This document shows positions 8,396 through 17,400 of a stretch of DNA of 64,000 nt, piece by piece. The position numbers were made by a program, and so were the translations under genes. How positions within the stretch are numbered: the first letter of the stretch is position 1; every line of letters starts with the position of its first letter. The notes under the pieces are model-generated. The model was not told where the DNA came from. It was given only the letters and a program-made list of their open reading frames with translations, and searched no databases. This DNA comes from G965222505 sp965222505 (GTDB taxonomy: Bacteria > Bacteroidota > Rhodothermia > Rhodothermales > DATKEJ01), in assembly GCA_965222505.1 (NCBI GenBank), contig OZ244956.1, positions 186,001 to 250,000 of the forward strand. The letters run 5' to 3'.

Positions 8396-10099
8396 TTAAT
8401 TCGGGACCTGGGTATTCTGGCCGTTTGAAGCTAACCAGACTTGTAAAAGGTCAAATGCGGTTGTGGAGCCACTCAGGTTATAGTCCGAGCCTTTGTAGCC
8501 CGCGGGAGATCCGTTATCTGGTATCCAGACCGTGAGCATGTCATTTGCTGTTACGCCACCGCTGGCATTCCCGTCACCGCCGTGCAATCCAAAGTTACCC
8601 ACTTCCAGTTCGATCATGGCATTGGTCCCGAAGGCCTGTGCTTGACCAACGGTGAGATCGTAGTTGTCAGCGATGGGGCCTACACCCACCGGTGCGGAGG
8701 TCATCACCGAGAGGTGATTCCGGTGCTCGACCACCACGTGGTAATTGCCAGGAGCCACAAGGCCGGTAAAGTCTGCACCTTCTGAACCGTCAGGACCTTC
8801 AATGGAGCCGTCTGATTTCAGGAGCGCAGCTACAGTAGCTACGGTTGAGGCGGCATCGGTACCTGTGCGGAGATGAACCAGTACCCAGTCCACAGCATCA
8901 GCCGGCATCGCAGCTACCGTTTCCGACCCGGCATAATTCCACGGGGCTACGCTGTAAGGCTGTGTGAGTGGAATATGACCGCCTGCAGCCAGATCCGTGC
9001 CCATGGTTCCACCATTGAGGTATGGGCCTTTCAGGTAAACTTTGAGTTTGGCAAAGTTGGGCTGGTTCCAGTTGCCGATGGGCGTCAGCATGGGACCGAC
9101 GTTATAGCAGGACGTAGTGTTACCGGCAGGATGGTAATGACCACCCCGGTAATAGACCACCACATCTTCCTCGAACACATCCTCACTTTGAACGATATCG
9201 CCAGGTGTAATGGCACAGCCATTGCTGTTATCACCGAGTTCAGTCGCTTGATACTTACTCACCATAAAGTCAGTTTTGGAGAATCCATCGATGGCGAGGT
9301 TAATATCACCGGGCCCTGGCGTCAGGACGTAACCACGGTTATTGGTGTCATCTTTGACTTGCCATTGTACATTTTTCGTATTCCCTACAGGACCCCAATC
9401 CCGCTGAGCTTCGGTGTTGAACGTTATGTCTGCAGCGGCATCGCTGGTTTCTACGACATAGTCATCGGCAGGGCCGTCAATGTCAAAATCGAGGCGCCAG
9501 TAGACGTGGTGCCGGTGCCCGGCCTGCGTACAGGTGGCACTGCGTGTTGCAAAACCAAATTTGGGTTCAAGACGGCCATCCGCATGGAAAACCCAGGCCA
9601 TGTGATAGCGATACCAGCCCGCACTCATTTGGGAGGTAATTTCCACGGCATCCCCATAATCCTCAAGCGCAACCCCGGTAAAACTTCCGATGTCACCTGA
9701 TCCACCACCGTTATCACAAAGTGTTGCAGTAGACGTAGATTCGGCATAACAGGCATTCACGACGCCGTCGGCCTCGAACACCACTTCCGAATCGGCCCAG
9801 TCGCGGTAACACCCGCATCCACCCGCATCATAATCCACGTTCAGCATGGGCGTGTGGCCGTGCTTGAGCACGTCCTGGCCTTTGTATTTCACATTTTTGA
9901 TTTCTATGCCGGAGCCATCCAGACCGGAACTGGCCCCTGGGGTGATCCAACAGAACTCCCAGATGGGATTTACGGCATCAGGCCATTGGACGAGGTTGCA
10001 CCCCCCACTGCAGTTCTGAGCAGAGACGGCATTGGGTAAAACGCCTACGAGCAACAGGCCTAAGAAAAAGGGTAGGAATCTTTGCATAAGAAGCCTCAT
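8396..10099 (-). CDS. Secreted copper-amine-oxidase-like protein with degenerate cofactor site
   Basis: A 567-residue exported protein with a signal peptide (cleavage near residue 27). Residues 40-360 resemble the catalytic domain of copper amine oxidases. AGHRHHVYWRLDFDIDG (H195, H197/H198) matches the copper-binding H-x-H strand, and VVYYRGGHYHPAG (H321/H323) matches the third copper ligand region. The strand that should hold the topaquinone tyrosine reads AGWYRYHMAWVFHADG: Y163 is present but its usual Asn and Asp/Glu neighbours are Trp and Arg. Normal amine oxidase activity is therefore doubtful. The last 65 residues hold two dockerin-like loops (GDGNASGGVTANDML, NLSGSTTAFDLLQVW). The family call is inferred from motifs. 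Confidence 0.55.
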   Translation of the reverse strand: MRLLMQRFLPFFLGLLLVGVLPNAVSAQNCSGGCNLVQWPDAVNPIWEFCWITPGASSGLDGSGIEIKNVKYKGQDVLKHGHTPMLNVDYDAGGCGCYRDWADSEVVFEADGVVNACYAESTSTATLCDNGGGSGDIGSFTGVALEDYGDAVEITSQMSAGWYRYHMAWVFHADGRLEPKFGFATRSATCTQAGHRHHVYWRLDFDIDGPADDYVVETSDAAADITFNTEAQRDWGPVGNTKNVQWQVKDDTNNRGYVLTPGPGDINLAIDGFSKTDFMVSKYQATELGDNSNGCAITPGDIVQSEDVFEEDVVVYYRGGHYHPAGNTTSCYNVGPMLTPIGNWNQPNFAKLKVYLKGPYLNGGTMGTDLAAGGHIPLTQPYSVAPWNYAGSETVAAMPADAVDWVLVHLRTGTDAASTVATVAALLKSDGSIEGPDGSEGADFTGLVAPGNYHVVVEHRNHLSVMTSAPVGVGPIADNYDLTVGQAQAFGTNAMIELEVGNFGLHGGDGNASGGVTANDMLTVWIPDNGSPAGYKGSDYNLSGSTTAFDLLQVWLASNGQNTQVPN

Positions 10100-10133
10100 T
10101 TACAGGACGAACAGGCTGCAATAAAGAGTTAGT

Positions 10134-10210
10134 GAAATAAAAAGGGTCTTACGCAGCTTCGCTTAATCTCTGGGCAGGCTTGAACGGCATCTTGCCGAAG
10201 ATTGCGTAAG
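10134..10210 (-). terminator. Rho-independent terminator after the 180-residue secreted protein gene
   Basis: CTTACGCA (10148-10155) pairs perfectly with TGCGTAAG (10203-10210), extended by CTTCG/CGAAG inside. Read on the minus strand the stem is followed by CCCTTTTTATTT. It lies between the 180-residue gene and the amine-oxidase-like gene, so the latter probably has its own promoter or is expressed by readthrough. Confidence 0.7.
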
Positions 10211-10218
10211 TCATGAAA

Positions 10219-10761
10219 TTAGCGACTTGGGGTCACCGGCACATAATTCCGGTACGTAATTTCCTGGGTCATTAGATCCACAATCACGTAACGCAGCCGC
10301 CGAAGGCCAGAGTTGGTGAGGATGTCTACTTGAACACACCGGGAGCCTGGGTAAGCACAGGCCTTCCCCTCTTCCTCCATCAGCAAAAATCCACCGTCAA
10401 CAATGGCATTATTATCGGCAACCAGGGTGCCGAACTCGGGGTCAGCCTTCACGATTTCAAAGGCATCGGCCAGTTCATTGGGGGTGACACTTGGAGCGCC
10501 TTCCAACCAGATATCTTCAACAACTCCTCCTCCGGCATCATAGACTATTTTTTTGGCCTGGCCTTTAGCATAGTCGAAATGAATTTCGACCCTGTAGATT
10601 TGCTCACCGCCATCTACCTTGACAGGGGCTTCCCAATGCCGAACGAGCCGTAAATCGGCCTCGCCCTGGGCAAAGGCTGCTGTACCTTGCAAGCCGAAAC
10701 ACAGCGTGAGTACGCCGAGCATCGACCAGCGAAGTAGGCGCAATAGCGTATATTTTGACAT
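10219..10761 (-). CDS. Secreted protein, possible detached amine-oxidase N-terminal-like (PepSY/cystatin-like) domain
   Basis: A 180-residue exported protein with a signal peptide ending near AFAQ (residue 32). The mature part reads as an alpha/beta unit: a helix (TPNELADAFEIVKADPEF), a cysteine pair (near residues 134 and 141), and a final hairpin YVIVDLMTQEITYRNYVP. This layout resembles the N2/N3 domains of copper amine oxidases and PepSY-type domains, in which a VDL-x-T-x-E strand ends the unit. It lies directly upstream of the amine-oxidase-like gene on the same strand, so the two may form a split system. The domain match is weak and inferred. Confidence 0.5.
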   Translation of the reverse strand: MSKYTLLRLLRWSMLGVLTLCFGLQGTAAFAQGEADLRLVRHWEAPVKVDGGEQIYRVEIHFDYAKGQAKKIVYDAGGGVVEDIWLEGAPSVTPNELADAFEIVKADPEFGTLVADNNAIVDGGFLLMEEEGKACAYPGSRCVQVDILTNSGLRRLRYVIVDLMTQEITYRNYVPVTPSR

Positions 10762-10862
10762 ATAATTGTACCTTGGAATCAGTCGTGGTAAACCAAAGAA
10801 ATAGATTATGGGATCAAGTTAAAATACAGATAATTAGTGAGAAAGTACACCTCTGAAATACA

Positions 10863-10897
10863 AAACGGCCGGCCATCCGGGGGATGACCAGCCGTTT
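10863..10897 (-). terminator. Terminator-like hairpin on the minus strand
   Basis: AAACGGC (10863-10869) pairs with GCCGTTT (10891-10897), and GGCCATCC with GGATGACC inside. Read on the minus strand it is followed by TTTTGTATTT. It would end a transcript coming from about 11.0-11.2 kb, where a small ORF sits. Confidence 0.55.
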
Positions 10898-10903
10898 GAT
10901 CTA

Positions 10904-10980
10904 TTCACTGATGCTACGCCGCTTGTCGTTAGATCTTGTACATTTCAACAAGATCGAATGGGCCAAGGCGGCATAACATG
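10904..10980. repeat. Dispersed 77-bp repeat, copy A
   Basis: Roughly 85 percent identical by eye, same orientation, to 32345-32420. The ends are imperfect inverted repeats (GCTACGCCG against CGGCATAAC). In this copy the centre is a perfect hairpin, GATCTTGT with ACAAGATC (about 10932-10955). It looks like a small non-autonomous palindromic element. Confidence 0.6.
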
Positions 10981-11000
10981 ATCTATTAAGAAATCCTAAC

Positions 11001-11135
11001 CTACCACTTCAACGCGGAGATCGGGGACTGATGGTTGTCTTTGGCGATGCGGTAAAGGCCAAGCCCTGCTACATGACGGCGACGCCCAGTTATTGCGCTC
11101 CCGCCACGAAGCCGATGTAATGCACAGAGGTTCAT
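11001..11135 (-). CDS. Candidate 44-residue protein with a strong Shine-Dalgarno
   Basis: The ATG at 11135 is preceded by AAGGAG with a 7-nt spacer, an almost ideal ribosome binding site. This is unusual in Bacteroidota and is not seen at other genes here. The ORF encodes 44 residues, basic and rich in Gly, Arg and His (starts MNLCALHRLRGG, ends ISALKW), and stops at TAG. A terminator-like hairpin with a minus-strand T tract lies 100 nt downstream, so it looks like a complete small transcription unit. Family unknown. The RGGS...DNHQSP pattern faintly recalls the C-terminal segment of FGE-sulfatase domains, which is too weak to use. Confidence 0.4.
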   Translation of the reverse strand: MNLCALHRLRGGSAITGRRRHVAGLGLYRIAKDNHQSPISALKW

Positions 11136-11377
11136 ATGTTATCTCCTTTAAGTGTTTCGACATATAACGTGTATACGTCAATACATAGTAAGGCCTATCA
11201 TACTCTCCGATTCTCGATGGGTTACATTCCTGATTCGACTTCTTGGATACTTCATTTTGGGTTCTTCCGCTCCTCTTTTCCGCTGCTTTTTCCAGAATTT
11301 TATCATGTGTGATTATCTTTCTCTTGCTACGTTGCTTATCCTTCCAGGTGTTGTTCTGAATCCTATCCCGGCATTGG

Positions 11378-14368
11378 TTGGTGGCTCTGCTGTCCTCATT
11401 TCATTTGACCCATTCCAGACCTGCATTCCTGCTGGGTCTTGTTCTTTTGTTTCTGGGGGTTGAAACGTCCTGGGCGCAAGGGTTCTCACAGATCAACGGT
11501 CGAAATCACGCAGAGCTTGACTGGCGCAGCGCCGAGACGGAACATTTCAAAATCATCTACCCGGCACACCTGGACGGTCTCGAAGTTCAGGCTGCCGCCA
11601 TTGCCGAGGCTTGTTTTGATTCTCTTGCCGCCAATTTTGAGGTTACATTCGACAAGAAATTACGTATCTACCTCTCGGATGAGGATGAGATTGCCAATGG
11701 GTTTGCCGTTCCCATCGGCACAGGATTTACGAATATTTGGGTACACGCTAACGCGTTTGCCATCCATTGGACTGGGGCCGACAAATGGCTCCGAAAGGTC
11801 ATTGCCCACGAATTGGCCCATCTGTTTCATTACCGTGCGACCCGTTCCAACCTGGGTGCCTATTCCTACCTCTTTAGCAAACCCCGACCCCGGTTCTGGA
11901 CGGAAGGCCTGGCCCAGTACATGGCCGAAAACTGGGATGCTCAACGTGGGGAACGCTGGCTACGTACTGCCGCCCTCGAAGCCCGCCCCTCCTTTACCGA
12001 CGAATCATCCACCTGGAACGACCGCCTGATGTATGCCTCTGGACACGGGCAGGTTCGGTATTTCGCGGATCAATATGGAGATTCTTCTCTCGTCCGCTTG
12101 CTGCACCATCGAAAGCCGGCTTTTCTCGGGATGGGGCACGTGCACGACTTCCAAGCGGCTTTCAGAGATGTAACCGGGGAATCCTATTCTGCTTTTAAAT
12201 CCCGGTGGGTCGAACGGTTGACCTCTACCTACCATGCCCTCGCTGAGCAGCTTGAATCTCCCAGTTCCCTGCCTGTCGATTCTCTTGCATTGCCCCTGCA
12301 GTATGTTCACGGGATGCAATACAGTCCGGACGGAAAAACCCTTGCATTGGTCGGGCAGCCCACCCTCGACCGACCTGTACAGGGGTTATATCTCTGGGAT
12401 TTGCAGTCCGACAGGGCCCAGCCTGTTGCAGAAGGCCGTGTCCAAAGCGGTTTTGCCTGGCACCCAGACGGCAACCAACTGGCCTTTGTTCGGCGCGTCC
12501 GGGGAGACTATGGCTCCTGGGTGCACGACCTCTACCTGCTGAACCTCGCCACCCGGAAAACAGACCGGCTTTCCTATAGCCTGCGCACGACGGCCCCCAC
12601 CTTCTCTCCTGACGGGCGCTCCCTGGCCTTCGTCTCAACAGAAAGGGGAACCGCCAATGTGTTTCTCGTCAACCTTGACCTTCGCCGCACCACACGCCTG
12701 ACCTCCTTTAAGGGGGATGTGCAAATCACGGCCCTGGCCTGGCACCCCCGCAAGGCTATCCTTGCCCTAACCCGGATGACGGCTGAGGGCAACCGGGAAG
12801 TGCTGCTCCTGGATGTTTCCTCTCAAACGGTACAGGCCGTTTACAGCGGTCCGGTGGATTACAGAAACCCTGTCTGGGCCCCACATACCGATGAACTGGC
12901 GGTTACGTCTTTGCAGGATGGCGTCCCGAACCTGTTTGTCTTTGAAGTCCCGGATGCCCCCCAGAATCCCATAGATCGGCTTTGGCCATCGCCCTGGGCC
13001 ATACGTAGGATCACCCATCTAACCACCGGGGCCTTCACCGAAGACTGGTTACCCCCGACGGATGAATTCCCGCAAGGCCGGTTCCTGATCCGAACTGGGG
13101 AGACCAAAACACGGGATGTTGCCTATCTGCTTGATGCCCGGCACACCAGCCTGACCCCTACACCAATCCCACCCGTCGGTTATACCCGATGGACTACGAA
13201 ACAACCTGAACATCCACTTCCAAGTACGGCCTCCCTTGCCCCCACACCCATTCTTTCCAGAAAAGTCTACCGCTCCTGGCGCAACTTGACCCATGTGATT
13301 TCAGGGGTACTCCCCTTTTATCAGTCGGCAGCCAAATGGGGAATTGGTGGGGGAACCGGATGGGTTGAGCCCCTGGGAAAACACACCATTGGCGCATTCG
13401 GCACCCTCTCCTTCGGTGATCTGGCCGAGAGCTTGTTGCTGATACGTTACATCAACCGAACCTGGCGCCCCACCCTCACCGTTGGCATCTATCGTTTTCC
13501 CGGATTTGCGCGCCGGTATGGCCCCAACCTGCTCATCGAATCCATACGCGGTGGCGATGTCACCTGGCGCTGGCCTTTGGAACTCACGGATGCGCCCTAT
13601 ACTTCTGCCCGACTTGGTGTTCGTATGCGGATTGTCAATGTGGAGCCTCTAAATCTGGAAAAATTTACTGATTTGCCGGAAGGGTTGCGCCCACCGGAGT
13701 CCGGACTGCAAGCAGATATACGTATCTCGCTCCAGTACAAAAAGATGCGGCCCTATGCGTACAACGTCGCCCATCCCCTGGATGGCTACGGCATACGGCT
13801 TCGCTTAAAGGGGGTGCCCCTTCTACCGGAAACTGATCTTCAGTTTATCCGCCCTGAATTATCGGCGTATGCCATTCTGCCGGGGCCGGGTTGGTCCAGG
13901 TGGTACCTCCACGGGCGGGCACGTCTCCAATTTGGTACCTCCCTGGCCCAAGACTTTATCGGATTTCGCCAAAACGACGGGATCGACGTAAACCTTTCTT
14001 TCTTCCGCATCGGGAGTGGCCTAAACCGCGTGCGAGGCTACCGAACGTATGTGATTGGAAACCGTGTATTGTTTGGTACGGTGGAGTATCGGGTCCCTGT
14101 TTTTCGGAAGTTGAATCTTAAACCCTTCCCGTTCCTGAAGTTTGGATTTGTGAGTTTGGCCGCGTTTTCCGATGCCGGAATGGTCTGGAACCACACGGCC
14201 TACAAAGACGCTACCCGTCAGATGGGTGTTGGGGCAGAGATGAAATACACCATTGAGGTAGCTGGCTTCAAGATCTTGCACAGCGTGGGCATGGCCCAAA
14301 CCGTGGGCAACCTGGGTGGGGGTGCCATCGACTTCTATCAACGCTTCCACACCGCGGTGCCGTTTTAG
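11378..14368 (+). CDS. Outer-membrane gluzincin-like / beta-propeller / beta-barrel protein
   Basis: A 996-residue envelope protein with three parts. Residues 1-34 are a signal peptide. Residues 40-280 form a metallopeptidase-like (peptidase MA type) domain with HELAH (144-148) and a downstream glutamate in FWTEGLAQY (E176), giving a complete zinc-ligand set. Residues 285-600 are a TolB-like propeller with repeated YSPDGK/FSPDGRSLAF motifs. Residues 640-996 are beta-strand rich, with aromatic girdle residues and a terminal Phe, as in BamA/TamA-type outer-membrane barrels. It may be a surface-anchored peptidase or an assembly factor. The start is TTG (11378) or GTG (11381), with no in-frame ATG before the signal peptide. 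Confidence 0.78.
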   Translation: MVALLSSFHLTHSRPAFLLGLVLLFLGVETSWAQGFSQINGRNHAELDWRSAETEHFKIIYPAHLDGLEVQAAAIAEACFDSLAANFEVTFDKKLRIYLSDEDEIANGFAVPIGTGFTNIWVHANAFAIHWTGADKWLRKVIAHELAHLFHYRATRSNLGAYSYLFSKPRPRFWTEGLAQYMAENWDAQRGERWLRTAALEARPSFTDESSTWNDRLMYASGHGQVRYFADQYGDSSLVRLLHHRKPAFLGMGHVHDFQAAFRDVTGESYSAFKSRWVERLTSTYHALAEQLESPSSLPVDSLALPLQYVHGMQYSPDGKTLALVGQPTLDRPVQGLYLWDLQSDRAQPVAEGRVQSGFAWHPDGNQLAFVRRVRGDYGSWVHDLYLLNLATRKTDRLSYSLRTTAPTFSPDGRSLAFVSTERGTANVFLVNLDLRRTTRLTSFKGDVQITALAWHPRKAILALTRMTAEGNREVLLLDVSSQTVQAVYSGPVDYRNPVWAPHTDELAVTSLQDGVPNLFVFEVPDAPQNPIDRLWPSPWAIRRITHLTTGAFTEDWLPPTDEFPQGRFLIRTGETKTRDVAYLLDARHTSLTPTPIPPVGYTRWTTKQPEHPLPSTASLAPTPILSRKVYRSWRNLTHVISGVLPFYQSAAKWGIGGGTGWVEPLGKHTIGAFGTLSFGDLAESLLLIRYINRTWRPTLTVGIYRFPGFARRYGPNLLIESIRGGDVTWRWPLELTDAPYTSARLGVRMRIVNVEPLNLEKFTDLPEGLRPPESGLQADIRISLQYKKMRPYAYNVAHPLDGYGIRLRLKGVPLLPETDLQFIRPELSAYAILPGPGWSRWYLHGRARLQFGTSLAQDFIGFRQNDGIDVNLSFFRIGSGLNRVRGYRTYVIGNRVLFGTVEYRVPVFRKLNLKPFPFLKFGFVSLAAFSDAGMVWNHTAYKDATRQMGVGAEMKYTIEVAGFKILHSVGMAQTVGNLGGGAIDFYQRFHTAVPF

Positions 14369-14474
14369 CGCCTATCCGGGAACCTGCTCTGTCGGCCCGA
14401 GCACGGCATTTGCAGCCGTATGGGTCCGTCCAACGGACCTAAAGTCCGGATTGAGGTTGTCGGATAGGCGCTTA
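14365..14474. repeat. Structured inverted-repeat element between convergent genes
   Basis: A perfect 12-bp inverted repeat, AGCGCCTATCCG (14367-14378) with CGGATAGGCGCT (14461-14472), encloses 82 nt. Inside are further hairpins: CACGGC/GCCGT, and GGTCCGT with ACGGACC across a 3-nt loop. It fills the whole gap between two convergent genes. It could be a bidirectional terminator, a folded RNA or a small palindromic mobile element. Confidence 0.55.
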
Positions 14475-14482
14475 AGCCTTCT

Positions 14483-17400
14483 TCAAATCCCGACAAGATC
14501 GTACCGGGACCCTTCGACCGGATGTTTGACCACTTCAATCCGCACCGGAAAGACCTCTTTTAATTCCTTGAGGTGGGTGATCACCAGAATCTTGTCGAAA
14601 TCATCCTGCACCTTCTGAATGGCATCGACGAGGTTTTGCACCCCTTGTTCATCTTGCGTCCCGAACCCCTCATCAATGACCAACGTCCGTATCCTGACCC
14701 CGCTCCGTTCAGCAAGGAGTTGCGACAGTGCTATACGTAAGGCAAAGTTTACCCGGAAAGCCTCCCCACCAGAGAAGGTTTCGTAGGGCCGAGAGACCCC
14801 TTGCTCATCGGTGATGCGGATTTCCAGGGTTTCTTTGGTACCTCTGCCGGACTTTTTGTCCTTCAGGGTTTCGAGGCGAATCTGTGTGAGGCCGTCTGAT
14901 AATTGGGACAACAAATCGTTGGCCCTTTGCTCGATTTCGGGCAGGGTCTGTTCAATGATCAGCGAGGGAATGCCGTGTTTCCCGAATGCGCCCCGTAAGT
15001 GTTTGTACAGCCTACGCTGACGGATCAGGTCTTTGTTTTCCTTTTGATGTTTTTTAAGGGTGGCACGGTCCGCTTCACGCTGTTCCAGTTTGGCTTGGAG
15101 TTGTCCCTTTTGCACCTGTAGCGCCTGAATACGGGCTTCAATCGTTTGTTTCTCGGCTAAAAGTTGATCCAGTTCTTTCTGTACCTGGCCCTGAATCATC
15201 AAGCGGTCCCGAATTCCCCCCAGGGTTGTACGCAGTTGGGCCAATTCGGCTTCATACTGGCGTGCCCGTTCTTGCGTTTTTTCTTCAGCAGCTTCCCACT
15301 CAGATTTCCGTTGTTCAGCATGCAGGAGGTTTGCCAGTTGCTCGCCGATTCCAGCTAACCCAGCCAGTTCCGTTTTGATTTTTTGATGGGCTTCTCCATC
15401 GTAGCCAATTTGGGAAAGTTGAACCTTTTGCGTTCGGATGCGCTCTGATAATTTGGGGTTGCCCTCATCTATTTCCTTTCGAGCGAGATCCAGGTCATGC
15501 ACCCGCTTTTTTAGTGTGGGTTCCAGCGACTTCAACGACTCACGAATCGTATTCAATTCCCGGTCGGCCTCTTGCCACCGCTCCAATTGAGCGGCTTCCT
15601 GTCTGAGCGTACGAAGCTGATCCTGGTCCAGGCTCAATCGTGTAAGCGTTTCCTTCATCACACGGAGGGCTTCCTGCTCGCTCCGTGCATAGGCTTCCTT
15701 TTCAAGTTGTTGACCCAGCTTTTCGATTTCGCCTTGGTCTTGTTCCAGGCGTTGGGCATCTTTCTGAAACCGGTCCATATCTGCCTGAATTCGCGTCAGG
15801 GCGCCGGGAATCTCGGCCAATTGGTCAACGGCTTGTTTCTGTTCTCTTGCTTTTTGCCGTAACGATTCCAGTTGTTCGCTTTGTTGCATGGCTTTATGCC
15901 GGAGCAAGATCACCTGGTCGTGGATACTGGCGTGTTGTTCGGTATAGGTTTCAAGCACTTTTTTCCGGTGGCTATCCGTGAGGGGTGTGCCACACGTGGG
16001 GCAATCTTTCCACTCCGCCCCCGCTATGCGTTGCTTTTTCTCTTCGGCCTCCTTTTGTTCATCTTTGAGTCTTTCGATGCGCGCCTGTAAGGCCTTGTGC
16101 TCCGCACTCAGTTTCATCCCTTCTTGCTTGGTCGATTCGAAGGCCGCCTGGGCATTTTCAAATTCCCGGTAGTCTGCTTCCAGGGCTTTGGCTTTTGCCT
16201 GCAGGTCAGTCATCGTCGTAAGCGTGGCCTGCTTTTGTGCCATGGACTTTTGAAGGGCTTCATGGCGCGCTTTGAGTCCAGCCCGCGCTTCGGCGATTCG
16301 TTTCTCAAGCTCGGTTTTTCTGGCGCTCAGGTTTTCAAAGCGTTTAACCTTCTTTTCCAGTTCCTCCAGTTCCTTGTGGGCTTCCCTCGCTGTTTTGAGG
16401 GCGGCCTTTACCTTTGGCACCTGTTCAAGTTTGAGGGCATATTCTTCTTGCCGTTGTTTCTCGATACGCTGCTGGGCTTCCAGTTCGGTCAGTTTCCGCT
16501 CTATCTGGTTTTTCCAGTCGTTGAATTCACGCTCAGCGGCTTCGATTTGCCGTTCAATGCCTCGGTGTAAATCCTGCTGGGTATCTAGGTTATCCCGCTC
16601 GGCCTGCAGCGTTTCCCGCCGGGCATGATCGGCCTTGATTTCAGCTTGCCGAGCCAGGAGTTCTGCTGCAGCCTCCAGTTTTTCCCTATACCCAAGGGCT
16701 TCTTTCCGGGTGTCTTTCAGGCGCTGATCGGTCTCTTCAACCTTGCGTTTGATATCGGTCTCCCGCTCGGCCTCAACCCGAAGTGCTGTGATCTGCTCCT
16801 GAAGGTCCTTTTCCCGAACGGCCAGGTTTTCCATAGCCTCGCTGGCTTCCTCCAGGTCTGATTCCAGCGTCTCATAGGCCGTCTGTAACTTTGTCTCTTC
16901 GGCCAGCCGCCCTTCCAGCCGCTCGACATCACGCTCGACCTGTGCGATTTCCTGCGCGGTTTTGCGTTCAAAATCTCGGGCCAGGGTGTTCAGGGCATCA
17001 TATTTCCCAAGGTTCAGGATACCAGCCAGTATGGCTTTCCGCTCTGATGCATTTTTCCGGGTAAACCGATCCGATCGCCCCTGCAAGAGAAAAGCCGAAT
17101 TGACAAACGTCTCGTAGTCCAGCCCCAGGATGTTGAGCAAAACGTGTTGGGTGTCCCGCAGATGGCCCTGCGTGATGGGCCGATAGGTATCCGCTGTGGC
17201 ATCGAAAAGTTGAACTTCCAATTCCGATTTGTTGGTCTTGCCGGATTTGGAACGATGGTATCCCCGAATGACGCGGTACCGCTCGCCCTCCAGATCAAAG
17301 ACCAGTTCAACCCGCATATCGGTACAGCCCACGCGGATCAGGTCTTCATCAGGCTTGATTGCCCCCTGGCTCTTTCTGGCCTCCCCCCATAATACCCAGG

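Noticed and set aside
9481..9700. Long plus-strand open frame of 275 codons opposite the amine-oxidase-like gene
   Set aside because: Composition and lack of any family pattern mark it as an antisense shadow; the minus-strand frame has a signal peptide and motifs.
11001..11181. Remnant of an FGE-type domain, or a diversity-generating retroelement target, at the small ORF
   Set aside because: Only RGGS and DNHQ-like words match; no template repeat or reverse transcriptase occurs in the window.
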